Below, piece by piece: positions 1-8,902 of a DNA stretch of 64,000 bases. The notes under the pieces were generated by a model, which worked only from the letters and a program-made list of their open reading frames with translations, searched no databases and was not told the origin of the DNA. The stretch lies in assembly GCF_016482785.1 (NCBI RefSeq), contig NZ_JAEMXM010000005.1, positions 124,001 to 188,000 on the forward strand, in the 5' to 3' direction. The stretch's first letter is position 1; each line of letters opens with the position of its first letter. The position numbers and the translations under genes are program-made. Source of the DNA: Paenibacillus alkalitolerans. GTDB lineage: Bacteria > Bacillota > Bacilli > Paenibacillales > YIM-B00363.

Positions 1-1380
1 GCGAAAGGAAATTCAGATTTTACGGTTCGGGTCCGGCAGGGACAAGGCGAATGGCAGCAGTTGTTCAGCTACAACGTGAGGGTGGATATGCACGATGTGC
101 GGAACGCCTCCATGGTCTATTTCGATTGCTCCGGCGCGGTTGAAGTCGAAGTGATCATGAATGATGGGGAGATCAAGGAGGCGGCGATTCGCCCTTTGTC
201 CGCGAACATTGATTGTGTATTCAGCGGCAACCGGCTGACGTTCACGATGGATGGCCCGCGAAAAATATCGGTCGAAGTGAACGGCGACCGGTTTCATAAC
301 CTGCACATTTTTGCAAACCCGTTGGAGGACAACGTGCCGGATCCTTCCGATCCCGGCGTCGTCGTTGTCCGTCCGGGGACTCACCGCACGGAAGATCTGC
401 TTCGGCAAACTTCGCTGAAAAAATCGGTCATTTATTTCGAGCCCGGCATGCATGTACTGGAGCATCCGCAATTGCGCATCCCTTCGGGCATGACGGTATA
501 TATTGCCGGCGGCGCCGTCATTGCCGGTGCACTGGTGTGCGACCGCGTTCACGATGTGACGATTCGGGGGCGCGGACTGCTCTATATGTCCGATTTCGAA
601 AAGACGACGTACTATCGCGGCGTGGAGATCGCATTTTCAAAGAATATTTCGGTTGAAGGAATCATTACGGTCGATCCGCCCCATTATACGATCTTGATCG
701 GGCAATCCGAGAATATTTCCATCCGCAATATCAAGACGTTCAGTACCCGCGGATGGTCGGACGGCATCGACATGATGTCCGGAACCGATGTGGACATCGA
801 CGATGTGTTTTTGCGGACGTCCGACGACTGCATCGCCGTTTACGGAAGCAGGGGGGACTTTTTCGGAGACAGCCGGAACATGACGGTTCGCAATTCGGTG
901 CTTTGGGCTGATGTCGCCCATCCCGTTATGATCGGCGTGCACGGGGATCATGCGCATGACGGCGATACGATCGAGAACGTCGTGCTCGACAACATCGATA
1001 TTCTGGAACATCATGAACCGCAGGATGGATATTGGGGCTGCATGGCCATTAACGCAGGGGACAAGAATACCGTTCGGAACGTCACGTTCGGAAACATCCG
1101 GGTGGAGCAATTCGAATTGGGGCGTCTGATCGATATCCGCGTGTTCCACAATCCGAAGTATAATCCGAGCCCCGGGTCCCGAGTGGAGAACATCCTCTTT
1201 GAAAATATCGCGTTCGACGGAACGTGCGATAATCCGTGCGTCATCAAGGGCTTTGACGAGTCTCGAGTTGTGGACGGCGTGACGTTTCGGAAATTGCGGA
1301 TCAACGGCAAGCACATATTGAGTCCGGAATCCGGTAATTTTATGATCGGCGAACATGCGCATCGCGTTGAGTTTAATTAG
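1..1380 (+). CDS. GH28-like right-handed beta-helix glycosidase (5' end missing)
   Basis: The reading frame is open to the left edge, so the start codon and any signal peptide lie outside the window; about 459 residues are visible, ending in TAG. The sequence is rich in short repeated turns with spaced N, V, I and G, typical of a right-handed beta-helix. The pattern DGID near residue 254 followed by SDDC near 274 matches the paired aspartates of polygalacturonase-family GH28 active sites, and a GVHGDH segment follows near 312. Known GH28 members cleave galacturonan or related pectic chains; the exact substrate here is an inference, and related beta-helix families (GH49-like or epimerase-type) are alternatives. 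It ends 279 bases before a secreted lyase-like gene on the same strand, which fits a polysaccharide-degradation setting. I am fairly sure of the fold and class, not of the substrate. Confidence 0.8.
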   Translation, partial: AKGNSDFTVRVRQGQGEWQQLFSYNVRVDMHDVRNASMVYFDCSGAVEVEVIMNDGEIKEAAIRPLSANIDCVFSGNRLTFTMDGPRKISVEVNGDRFHNLHIFANPLEDNVPDPSDPGVVVVRPGTHRTEDLLRQTSLKKSVIYFEPGMHVLEHPQLRIPSGMTVYIAGGAVIAGALVCDRVHDVTIRGRGLLYMSDFEKTTYYRGVEIAFSKNISVEGIITVDPPHYTILIGQSENISIRNIKTFSTRGWSDGIDMMSGTDVDIDDVFLRTSDDCIAVYGSRGDFFGDSRNMTVRNSVLWADVAHPVMIGVHGDHAHDGDTIENVVLDNIDILEHHEPQDGYWGCMAINAGDKNTVRNVTFGNIRVEQFELGRLIDIRVFHNPKYNPSPGSRVENILFENIAFDGTCDNPCVIKGFDESRVVDGVTFRKLRINGKHILSPESGNFMIGEHAHRVEFN

Positions 1381-1658
1381 CAGCACCGTGGATTGGGGCA
1401 GGGGAAGATTCGCCGGAGAACGGATAACCCTGCTCCAACATTCCGCATCGTTTGCTAATGTAACCTGTGATTCGTTTTTAGGAGGTGATGTTTATGTAGT
1501 ATCAGACAGTGCGTAAGCTCCTGCTAAAGAAGTTCTTCATCATTAGGGAGGGATTCCGGAACAAATCTTCGTTAAATTGGAAGCGTTTTATGGATTCCAA
1601 TATTTAACACCGATCGCAGATGTCATCGAAGATCATTACTATGAGTGGGGGAGTACAA
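1381..1658 (+). other. Intergenic region with strong SD before ATG-TAG and a possible coding relic
   Basis: A near-perfect ribosome binding site (AGGAGGTGAT, 1480-1489) is followed by ATG TTT ATG TAG at 1488-1499, so translation starting there would stop at once. The frame beginning GGA GGT GAT (1481) reads protein-like sequence beyond two stops (GCG TAA, then CAT CAT TAG), including LEAFYGFQYL and VREMAA, and ends inside the start of the next gene. This could be the debris of a lost gene or a leader-like element. I do not recognise the family. Confidence 0.3.
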
Positions 1659-4600
1659 ATGAAGTTCGCGAAATGGCCGCATAGTGGAAGGACATCCAGA
1701 CGCATTTGGGCCATTGTTCTTTCCATTAGCATGATTTCAACAATTCTGCCTCTATCAATGGGAGTATTAGCGGCAGAAACATCGGCAGAATCGATTTTTA
1801 CGGATTATCAACCGACGATTAGCGAGGTTGTCGACGAGAGCGGTTTCAAACATCCCGGCGTCGGTTTGACCAAGGATATTCTTGAAAATGTAAGGACACA
1901 GGTTCGGGCGCAAAAAGAACCTTGGAATACATATTTTAATCACATGCTGTATTCTCCAACCGCCGCTAAGTCCATCAGTATCAGCAACCAGAGCCGCACC
2001 GATCCAACGAAGCCGGCCAGTGACGCTTTTAACAGCCAGGGCTTTAACGCAAGATTTAGAGATGACGGATTGAAGGCGTATACTCAGGCCCTTATGTATG
2101 TGATTACCGGTGATGAGGTGTATCGGGCAAATGCCATACGAATTATCCGCATTTGGTCCCAGATGGACCCCGCGAAGTACGCGTATTTTACCGATGCGCA
2201 TATTCACACGGGAATCCCTCTTTACCGTATGGTTACCGCTGCGGAAATCTTGAGGTATACAAGCACTCAGACGCCGGAACTGGAATGGACGGCTCAAGAT
2301 ACGGCCGCTTTCACGAATAATCTGATCATTCCGGTCACCGAAACCTTCAATTATACGAATAGCCGCTTTATGAACCAGCATCTGTATCCGTTGATCGGAT
2401 CGATATCGGGGTATATCTTTACCGGCAACAGAGACAGATATAATGAGGGAGTCGAGTGGTTTACCGTTAACAAGACGGCTGTAGATCAGGGGCAAAATGG
2501 CGCTATCAAGGCACTGTTCAGACTGGTGGATACCAACATATTGACAGGGGAGGAGGTAGATCCCCCGGTAGTTCAGCATGTCGAAATGGGCCGGGACCAA
2601 GCGCATGGCGCCGGTGACATAACCAACGCGGAGATTTTATCGCGGTTATTGCTTTCCCAAGGAACCAAAGTAGATCCGGTAGAGGGCACGGTTTCCACCG
2701 CGCCGAATGCCGTAGGCCCTTATGATTTTCTGGATAACCGTATCTTGAAAGCGGCCGACTTTTTTGCCCGCTTCATGATCGGCTATGATACGCCATGGAT
2801 ACCTGTCGCGGCGCATACGGACGCAGATGGAAATCCGACCATCATTTACAAGGAACTATCAGAGCAATATAGAGGAAGAATTGGCGGCAACGTGTATGAC
2901 CTGTACTATTACTATAAGTATGAGGCAGGGGTAAACATGGAGGCGGAGGCTCCGTACTTTACCGAGATGTTTGCCAAGAGACACTACTCTTGGTGGGAAT
3001 CGCCGGATGCAGGAGGGGAGTATTGGCTTTATATCCCTAAAGAAGCCGAGGCCGAGGGTGCGAAAAATCTTCCGAAAGTTGCAAAGGATCCGAGTCTGAG
3101 AGAAATGGAAGATCGATACACCAAGATTGACGGTAATTCTGCGACAATGCAGGAGGGAGATATTTCATTCGTCAGGATGACGGCAACGGAGGAGGGAAGT
3201 AAAGTTGCCCTTGTTGCTTCGGGCGGCGGCGAGAAAACGATCGGGTTCAAGATTCGGACCAACGGCGCAGCCAAACTGGAAATGAGCTACAGTATTAACG
3301 ATACGTTGACGCTGCCGGATACGAAGGGGCAGTGGCGATATGCGACCTATACGATGAGTGATATCCAGGGCTTTGGCAATCTCGCTTATTTCACGGTAAA
3401 AGGAGCCGGCACTACGGTCGACATTGACCACATCAATGTAAGCGCAGGAACACAGCTGACGCCGCCGGTGTTTCATGCAGGGAATGCAGCTTTACATTTG
3501 TTTGGCTATGTGGGCTCTGAGGCAGCGATCAACTTCGATTTTTCGGCGGTAGACGCGAGTGCGACTGATGTCCTTACCTATCAGATCGACAATAAACCCG
3601 AGGGTGCTGTGTTCAATGAGAGCACCGGCGCATTTGCCTGGAAGCCGACGCAAGCCGGGACCTACTCCTTTGTAGTTTCGGCGTCGGACGGAACCGCGGT
3701 TACAGCGAAGGAAGTTACGGTTGTAGTTACGAATGACCGGCAATCCGCGGTAGCCGCAACAATTGCTCCATATAATCCGGATACAAGTTATATTTCGTCG
3801 ACTCTTGATTACTATAATATCGTGTATAACGATGCAATGAACCAAATCTCAAGCGCATCCGATGAAGTTTTCTATCAGCTGTTGGTTGACTTGAACAGTG
3901 CGGTTAAGAGTCTTAAAGAACTGACCCCGTTGTTAAAAGACGGAAGCATAGATTATCGGGGGATGTTTGCCAGTTCGACCTTTGGAACTCAATACATCAA
4001 CCTTCTTGATAATTATGCAGGCAGCTTTGCAGGATATTATTTGGCTCAAAATTTGAGTTATATCATGGATTTTGGTCCTGACTTTAAAGTTTCGGCCAAT
4101 GCCTTTGGGCTTCAGGTAAGAGCCAGCTTCCCGGAACGGATCGGCGGTACTTCCGTTTTCGGATCCAACGATCGAGTAAATTGGACACGGTTGACACCCG
4201 GCCTGACAACGGTTACGGAAGACATGCAAAGACTCGAGGTGCAAGACACTCTCAAAAATGAGCAATTCCGCTTCCTGAAAATTCAAATGATTGAGCCGGC
4301 GATCGAACTGTTTCCAGGCTCTCCACTGATAGAATTGTCTGAATTCAGAATCTTCGGTGAGCGTCATGAGACGGCAACCCAAATTCCGGGCACTATTGCC
4401 GAAGCACTGGCAGAAGCGGAGAAGCTGCCTGCCGAAGATTATACGAAACAAAGCTATTACTTGTTCCAGAATGAATTGGAATATGTGAAGAACGCCGTCG
4501 GCAATACCGATTATACCGAGCAAGAGCTGATTAACGAGATGTATGATGCCCGTAATTTGTTGGTACCGTACACGACGTCGCTCTATTCATTCGAAGGAAA

Positions 4601-7415
4601 CGCAAGCAATACGTTCGGGTTTTCTTCGTCTAACGACGGAACCGTGTTCGGAACCACAGCTTACGCAGCAGGAAAGGTCGGGCAAGCGATCGGCTTAAAC
4701 GGCACGGACAGCTACGTTATGCTGCCGGCGACGCATCCTATGTCTGCTTACGACGAGATCACCGTTACAAGTTGGGTGTATTGGAATGGAAGCAGCCAGT
4801 GGCAGCGGATCTTCGACTTTGGCAACAACAGGGAGCAATATATGTTCCTTACGCCGAGATCGGGCAATAATAAGCTGTCTTTTGTGATCAGGAACGGAAG
4901 CAGCGAAAAAGCTGTAGAAACTGCGCAATTGCCGGCCAATCAATGGGTGCATGCGGCGGTGACGCTGGGCAATGAAACGGCAAAGCTGTATGTGAACGGC
5001 GCGCTGAGGGCAACGACGAGCGGTGTAACGGTCAAACCGAGTGATTTCCAGCCCGGCGTGAACTACATCGGCAAAAGCCAGTGGCCTGATCCGCTGTTTA
5101 AAGGCATGATCGACGAATTCCGCGTCTACAATCGCGCCTTAAGCGATACCGAGATTCAAGACGTGTATAGCCAGACAGGATATGGATCTGACAAGAGCTT
5201 GCTCACGTTCTTGCTGGATCAAGCTGTCGAAGCAGGAAATGACGGCATCTATACGGATGACAGCGTGCAAACCTTGCAGCAGGCTATCCCTGAGGCGGAA
5301 GCTGTCGCCTCCGACACCGGCGCAAGCCAGGCTCAAGTAGACGCCGCGGCCGACAGCTTGCGGGCGCGATACGAAGGTCTGGTCTATCTGCCGGGCGTTC
5401 CGGCGATCGCTCCTGTCATGGACAAAACCGTAATAGCGGGCAATCAGGTCGTCTTCAAGCTTCATCAATTGAATTCCGTTGAAGGCACCGTATTCAGTGT
5501 CAGCGGGCTGCCGCAAGGAGCGGTTTTCGATGCGGATAAGCGGACCGTCGTATGGACGCCGGACAAAACGCAGGGAGGCGTCTATACCGTCACCTTAACC
5601 GCTGCAGCGGACGGAGGGGCCACTTCCCGTACCGTCAAGCTCACCGTCAAAGGTCAACCGGTCATCGCACCGAATGAAACTGTGGAGCTTGCGTCAAAAC
5701 AAGCGTTTACGTATCAGGTGAAAGCAACGGATCCGACGGGGGCGACGCTGACTTACAGCGCAGCCAAGCTGCCTTCGGGCGCGGCGCTCGATCCGGTCAC
5801 GGGCGTCTTCACATGGACTCCGGATCATGCGAATTACGGCGACAACTATGTCACCTTTATCGTGAGCAACGGCTTGTTTAAGATCAGCCAAACGGTTGAT
5901 TTTAGGGTCAATCTGGGCATTTTGAAGCCGGACGGCTATACCAAGGGCAGCTACTACCTGTATCAGAAGGAATTCGAGCGGATCCAAGCCGCGCTCGATT
6001 TGCCGGATGCCGATAAAACGGCGCTTGTCGCGCAGCTCGCTCAAGCCGAAGCGGCGCTGGTGTCAACAAGCACGCTTCCTGCCGAAAAAATCGCTGTAAC
6101 GCAGTCGATGGTTACCGCCTCCCACAGGTCATGGGATAAAAGATACACCGCCGCGCAGAACGGGTGGTTTGCGTTCGACGGCAATACGGGCACCTTTACC
6201 GATAACGAATTCAATCCCGGTTGGATTCTTATAGATCTGGGAGAGGGCAACGAACAAGCGATCGGCAGCTTCAAGCTGTATCCGAGAACGAATTATCAAG
6301 CCAGGATGAACGGAGCGGTTATTCAGGGCTCGAATGACGGAACGAACTTCGTCGATCTGTATACCGTGAGCGGCATTACCGATAACGGATGGTATTCGTT
6401 CCCGGTCGGAGACCCGGCGGCTTACCGTTATATTCGCTTGTATTCCGCAAGCGGTAACGGCAACGCCGCAGAGCTCGAGTTCTATAAGAAGCCTATCGAC
6501 AAGACCTTGGTCACGGTATTGCTGGATGAAGCCGCTGCGATCGACACCGAGCTCTACAAAGAGGAGACCGTACAAGCGCTTCAGGTGGAAGTATCGAACG
6601 CTCAATCGGTGGTTAACAAGGCAGATGCAACGCAAGAACAGCTCGACGCGGCGGCTGCAAGTCTGCTTGAGGCGCTCGTAGGGCTGCAGTGGAAGGACAT
6701 CGCTGCATCGCTCGATCCTGCGTCGCCGAACGGCAAGAACGGATGGTATACGTCTCCGGTCACGGTAACGCTGTCTCCTGCGAAAATCGCTGAATACAGT
6801 CTGGACGGCGGAGTCACCTGGGCAGTTTACAATGAGCCTGTGATCTTGATTCAAGATGGAACGCATCAGGTTCAATATCGCCGTTCCGTCGATCCTGGTG
6901 AGACGGGTTCGCTCGAGATTAAGATCGATCTGACGGCTCCTCAAGTAACGGTCACTGGGGACACATACTACACGATCGATCAAGACATCTTGATTTCCTG
7001 CAGCGCAACAGACACTGTGTCGGGTGTAACTTACTCGCCTTGCGAAGTACCGCTGCTTCAAACCAAGGCATATACGCTGGAGTCCGGCGAGCATACGGTT
7101 ACGGCTGTTGCGGAAGACGCGGCGGGCCATCAAACGACGGTTACCCATACGTTTACGGTATCGGTCACGTTTGACAGCTTGAAGACGGTGACGAACGCAT
7201 TCCTGCAGGAAACGAATTACAATGCGTGGGATACCGTCGCGAAGTCGCTGAATCAAAAGCTCGACCAGGCGAAAGCAGCAGCCGCCAACGGCAAAATAGA
7301 CGCGGCGAAAAGCATGATGGCCGACTACATCAAACAGGTGAAGGATCAAACCGGAAAGTTCTTCACGCTTGAACAGGCGGACATTCTGATCCGTTGGGCG
7401 CAAATTGTGATATGA
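1659..7415 (+). CDS. Secreted multidomain alginate-lyase-like protein with LamG, F5/8C, FIVAR and FIMAH modules
   Basis: A 1918-residue exported protein. I chose ATG 1659 over an in-frame ATG at 1620 because GGGGGAG (1647-1653) sits just upstream and a signal peptide (RR, hydrophobic core, about residues 1-39) follows directly. Residues about 57-467 look like the alpha/alpha-toroid of the PF05426 alginate-lyase superfamily, with NQH and GRDQAHG segments. Then come a beta-sandwich of the carbohydrate-binding sort (482-597), a putative Ig/cadherin-like domain (600-693), a discoidin F5/8C-like domain (763-903), a LamG domain (971-1173), a FIVAR-like helical unit (1180-1243), two more putative Ig domains (1245-1420), a second F5/8C domain (1475-1607), a second FIVAR-like unit (1613-1677), Ig-like strands (1680-1835) and a FIMAH tail (1837-1917). 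Function as a polysaccharide lyase is inferred from the fold; the substrate is unknown. No LPXTG or S-layer (SLH) anchor is visible, so attachment, if any, would rely on the binding modules. Confidence 0.85.
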   Translation: MKFAKWPHSGRTSRRIWAIVLSISMISTILPLSMGVLAAETSAESIFTDYQPTISEVVDESGFKHPGVGLTKDILENVRTQVRAQKEPWNTYFNHMLYSPTAAKSISISNQSRTDPTKPASDAFNSQGFNARFRDDGLKAYTQALMYVITGDEVYRANAIRIIRIWSQMDPAKYAYFTDAHIHTGIPLYRMVTAAEILRYTSTQTPELEWTAQDTAAFTNNLIIPVTETFNYTNSRFMNQHLYPLIGSISGYIFTGNRDRYNEGVEWFTVNKTAVDQGQNGAIKALFRLVDTNILTGEEVDPPVVQHVEMGRDQAHGAGDITNAEILSRLLLSQGTKVDPVEGTVSTAPNAVGPYDFLDNRILKAADFFARFMIGYDTPWIPVAAHTDADGNPTIIYKELSEQYRGRIGGNVYDLYYYYKYEAGVNMEAEAPYFTEMFAKRHYSWWESPDAGGEYWLYIPKEAEAEGAKNLPKVAKDPSLREMEDRYTKIDGNSATMQEGDISFVRMTATEEGSKVALVASGGGEKTIGFKIRTNGAAKLEMSYSINDTLTLPDTKGQWRYATYTMSDIQGFGNLAYFTVKGAGTTVDIDHINVSAGTQLTPPVFHAGNAALHLFGYVGSEAAINFDFSAVDASATDVLTYQIDNKPEGAVFNESTGAFAWKPTQAGTYSFVVSASDGTAVTAKEVTVVVTNDRQSAVAATIAPYNPDTSYISSTLDYYNIVYNDAMNQISSASDEVFYQLLVDLNSAVKSLKELTPLLKDGSIDYRGMFASSTFGTQYINLLDNYAGSFAGYYLAQNLSYIMDFGPDFKVSANAFGLQVRASFPERIGGTSVFGSNDRVNWTRLTPGLTTVTEDMQRLEVQDTLKNEQFRFLKIQMIEPAIELFPGSPLIELSEFRIFGERHETATQIPGTIAEALAEAEKLPAEDYTKQSYYLFQNELEYVKNAVGNTDYTEQELINEMYDARNLLVPYTTSLYSFEGNASNTFGFSSSNDGTVFGTTAYAAGKVGQAIGLNGTDSYVMLPATHPMSAYDEITVTSWVYWNGSSQWQRIFDFGNNREQYMFLTPRSGNNKLSFVIRNGSSEKAVETAQLPANQWVHAAVTLGNETAKLYVNGALRATTSGVTVKPSDFQPGVNYIGKSQWPDPLFKGMIDEFRVYNRALSDTEIQDVYSQTGYGSDKSLLTFLLDQAVEAGNDGIYTDDSVQTLQQAIPEAEAVASDTGASQAQVDAAADSLRARYEGLVYLPGVPAIAPVMDKTVIAGNQVVFKLHQLNSVEGTVFSVSGLPQGAVFDADKRTVVWTPDKTQGGVYTVTLTAAADGGATSRTVKLTVKGQPVIAPNETVELASKQAFTYQVKATDPTGATLTYSAAKLPSGAALDPVTGVFTWTPDHANYGDNYVTFIVSNGLFKISQTVDFRVNLGILKPDGYTKGSYYLYQKEFERIQAALDLPDADKTALVAQLAQAEAALVSTSTLPAEKIAVTQSMVTASHRSWDKRYTAAQNGWFAFDGNTGTFTDNEFNPGWILIDLGEGNEQAIGSFKLYPRTNYQARMNGAVIQGSNDGTNFVDLYTVSGITDNGWYSFPVGDPAAYRYIRLYSASGNGNAAELEFYKKPIDKTLVTVLLDEAAAIDTELYKEETVQALQVEVSNAQSVVNKADATQEQLDAAAASLLEALVGLQWKDIAASLDPASPNGKNGWYTSPVTVTLSPAKIAEYSLDGGVTWAVYNEPVILIQDGTHQVQYRRSVDPGETGSLEIKIDLTAPQVTVTGDTYYTIDQDILISCSATDTVSGVTYSPCEVPLLQTKAYTLESGEHTVTAVAEDAAGHQTTVTHTFTVSVTFDSLKTVTNAFLQETNYNAWDTVAKSLNQKLDQAKAAAANGKIDAAKSMMADYIKQVKDQTGKFFTLEQADILIRWAQIVI

Positions 7416-7433
7416 CCATAATATAACAGCATG

Positions 7434-7473
7434 AGTGAAGGCCGGCGAAGTCATCGACTAGCCGGCCTTCACT
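7434..7473. terminator. Bidirectional terminator between convergent genes
   Basis: A perfect 13-bp stem (AGTGAAGGCCGGC at 7434-7446 pairing with 7461-7473) with a 14-base loop lies between the stop codons of the lyase-like gene and the convergent LacI gene. Its position and symmetry suit termination in both directions, although the T runs are short. Confidence 0.85.
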
Positions 7474-7482
7474 TATTATGTT

Positions 7483-8523
7483 TCACTTAAGCTTGCCCGT
7501 TGAATCCCTAAAGATTGGTTCAGTCCTCACATGAGTGATTTGATAAGGCTTCAACGGATTTTTTAATCTTGATAACAACATTTCTGCGGCGATTACTCCC
7601 ATTTCATTTTTAAATATACGGGCAGTAGTCAGTTGCGGATCTACAATGCTTGATTCGGGAGAGTCATCGAATCCGCAGACGACAATATCGTCCGGTATTT
7701 TAACGTTTTTGTTCTTAAGAACTCTCATAACACTTATTGCGATAAAGTCATTTGCGCAAATAAACGCGGTGGGCAAACGCTTCATGCGGTCCAACTGCTT
7801 CTCCATCCATCCGTCCTCAGAAAAGAAGAGCCGGTCTTCTTCCACAATACAATAAGACAAGTCAGGCTGGAGCTTGGAATCAAACAATGCTTTATTGAAG
7901 CCGACCCATCTCTCATTAAAGCTTTTGCAATGGATATAATCCCCGACAAAGCCGATCTCGGTATGCCCGTTATCTATCAGCTTCTTGGTTATCGAATATA
8001 CGCTATGTTCATTTTCCATTAAGATCAGATCCGCTTTCAGGTCGGAATAAAAAATATCCGCTGCGGAATCAATAAAGATCGCAGGAATCCCCAGGGTACT
8101 GACCATTTCGCTGTACTTCTTGTCAAACATCTCTATGCAAATGATTCCGTCGACTTTCGCAGATTCAAAATTATTCGGAAGCGCCAATGAATTCATTTCG
8201 GTTTCCCGAACAATATGAATTGATAAATTGTAACCTTCGGAGCTGATTTTTTCCTCGAGGCCGCTTAGCAATAAAGAACCGAAATGGGAGCTGTTCGGAA
8301 GGTTGCAGGTTAAAAGCGCAATGTTGCCTGGCGTTTTATTTATTATGCTTTCCGTATCCACAAAAGCAAACTGTTTATATTTTAACTCGATCGCTTTCTT
8401 AATAACTTTATTTCGCGTTTCAACGGGAATGCTCGGGTTGCCGTTTAAAGCCTTGGACGCCGTATTTCTGGATATGCCTAATGAATCCGCGATATGTTGT
8501 ATCGTAATTTTCTCTTTGGTCAT
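7483..8523 (-). CDS. LacI family transcriptional regulator
   Basis: A 346-residue protein with an N-terminal LacI-type helix-turn-helix (TIQHIADSLGIS then NTASKALNG, residues about 7-30) and a periplasmic-binding-protein-like effector domain (about 65-340) with the usual late segments VCGFDD and LTTARI. A ribosome binding site (AGGTGG) precedes ATG 8523. It is transcribed away from the sugar importer/GH32 operon that starts about 380 bases further on, so it probably controls that operon in response to an imported fructan or sucrose product. The effector is not evident from sequence. Length and domain order are normal for the family. Confidence 0.93.
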   Translation of the reverse strand: MTKEKITIQHIADSLGISRNTASKALNGNPSIPVETRNKVIKKAIELKYKQFAFVDTESIINKTPGNIALLTCNLPNSSHFGSLLLSGLEEKISSEGYNLSIHIVRETEMNSLALPNNFESAKVDGIICIEMFDKKYSEMVSTLGIPAIFIDSAADIFYSDLKADLILMENEHSVYSITKKLIDNGHTEIGFVGDYIHCKSFNERWVGFNKALFDSKLQPDLSYCIVEEDRLFFSEDGWMEKQLDRMKRLPTAFICANDFIAISVMRVLKNKNVKIPDDIVVCGFDDSPESSIVDPQLTTARIFKNEMGVIAAEMLLSRLKNPLKPYQITHVRTEPIFRDSTGKLK

Positions 8524-8613
8524 TCAAGGTTCCACCTTTGCCGTTTAACAAGGTTAGCTGAGAGATTGATAAGTTAAATGTATAATAGTTTGCTTGAAAT
8601 ATCAACAAAAATG

Positions 8614-8853
8614 TTACAAATGTACAATTGATAAGTTGTATTTGTTGAATTTTAATGCAGACATAATTAAGTTTGCAAACGTTAATAGTTATTTTTCTTT
8701 TTTGTGATGATAGAAACAAGCTGCTTTTAATGGAATTTCGATAATTTAACACAAAATAATAATTAAAATGGCGAATATTTGTGCAAATGAACAATTAATG
8801 ATGAACTACTGCGCAATTAAAAATTACAAATGGTAATATAATATTTACAAATG
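8614..8853 (+). promoter_or_regulatory. AT-rich control region with three TTACAAATG repeats and palindromes
   Basis: The 379-base gap between the divergent LacI gene and the first permease is very AT-rich. The 9-mer TTACAAATG occurs at 8614-8622, 8824-8832 and 8845-8853; the last two are exactly 21 bp apart (two helical turns) and end just before a TTGACT box. An imperfect inverted repeat (8616-8645) and the palindrome GTTTGCAAAC (8671-8680, followed by GTTAATAG, a weak LacI-type centre) also lie here. These are candidate operators; which protein binds them is an inference. Confidence 0.45.
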
Positions 8854-8855
8854 TA

Positions 8856-8885
8856 TTGACTGTTGGCAATGATTTTTGGTAAATT
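8856..8885 (+). promoter_or_regulatory. Candidate promoter of the fructan importer operon
   Basis: TTGACT (8856-8861), an 18-base spacer and TAAATT (8880-8885) preceded by TGG form a plausible extended -10 promoter, directly after the pair of TTACAAATG repeats. If used, transcription would start near 8892, which rules out the upstream TTG at 8876 as a start codon and leaves only a very short leader before ATG 8903. Confidence 0.4.
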
Positions 8886-8902
8886 CTAAAGGCGGAAGCA
8901 AA

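Noticed and set aside
6129-7454. Long minus-strand open frame (441 codons) opposite the lyase-like gene
   Set aside because: It is antisense to a clearly coding region, is rich in Arg/His/Gln as expected for a complement frame, and has no family resemblance or binding site.
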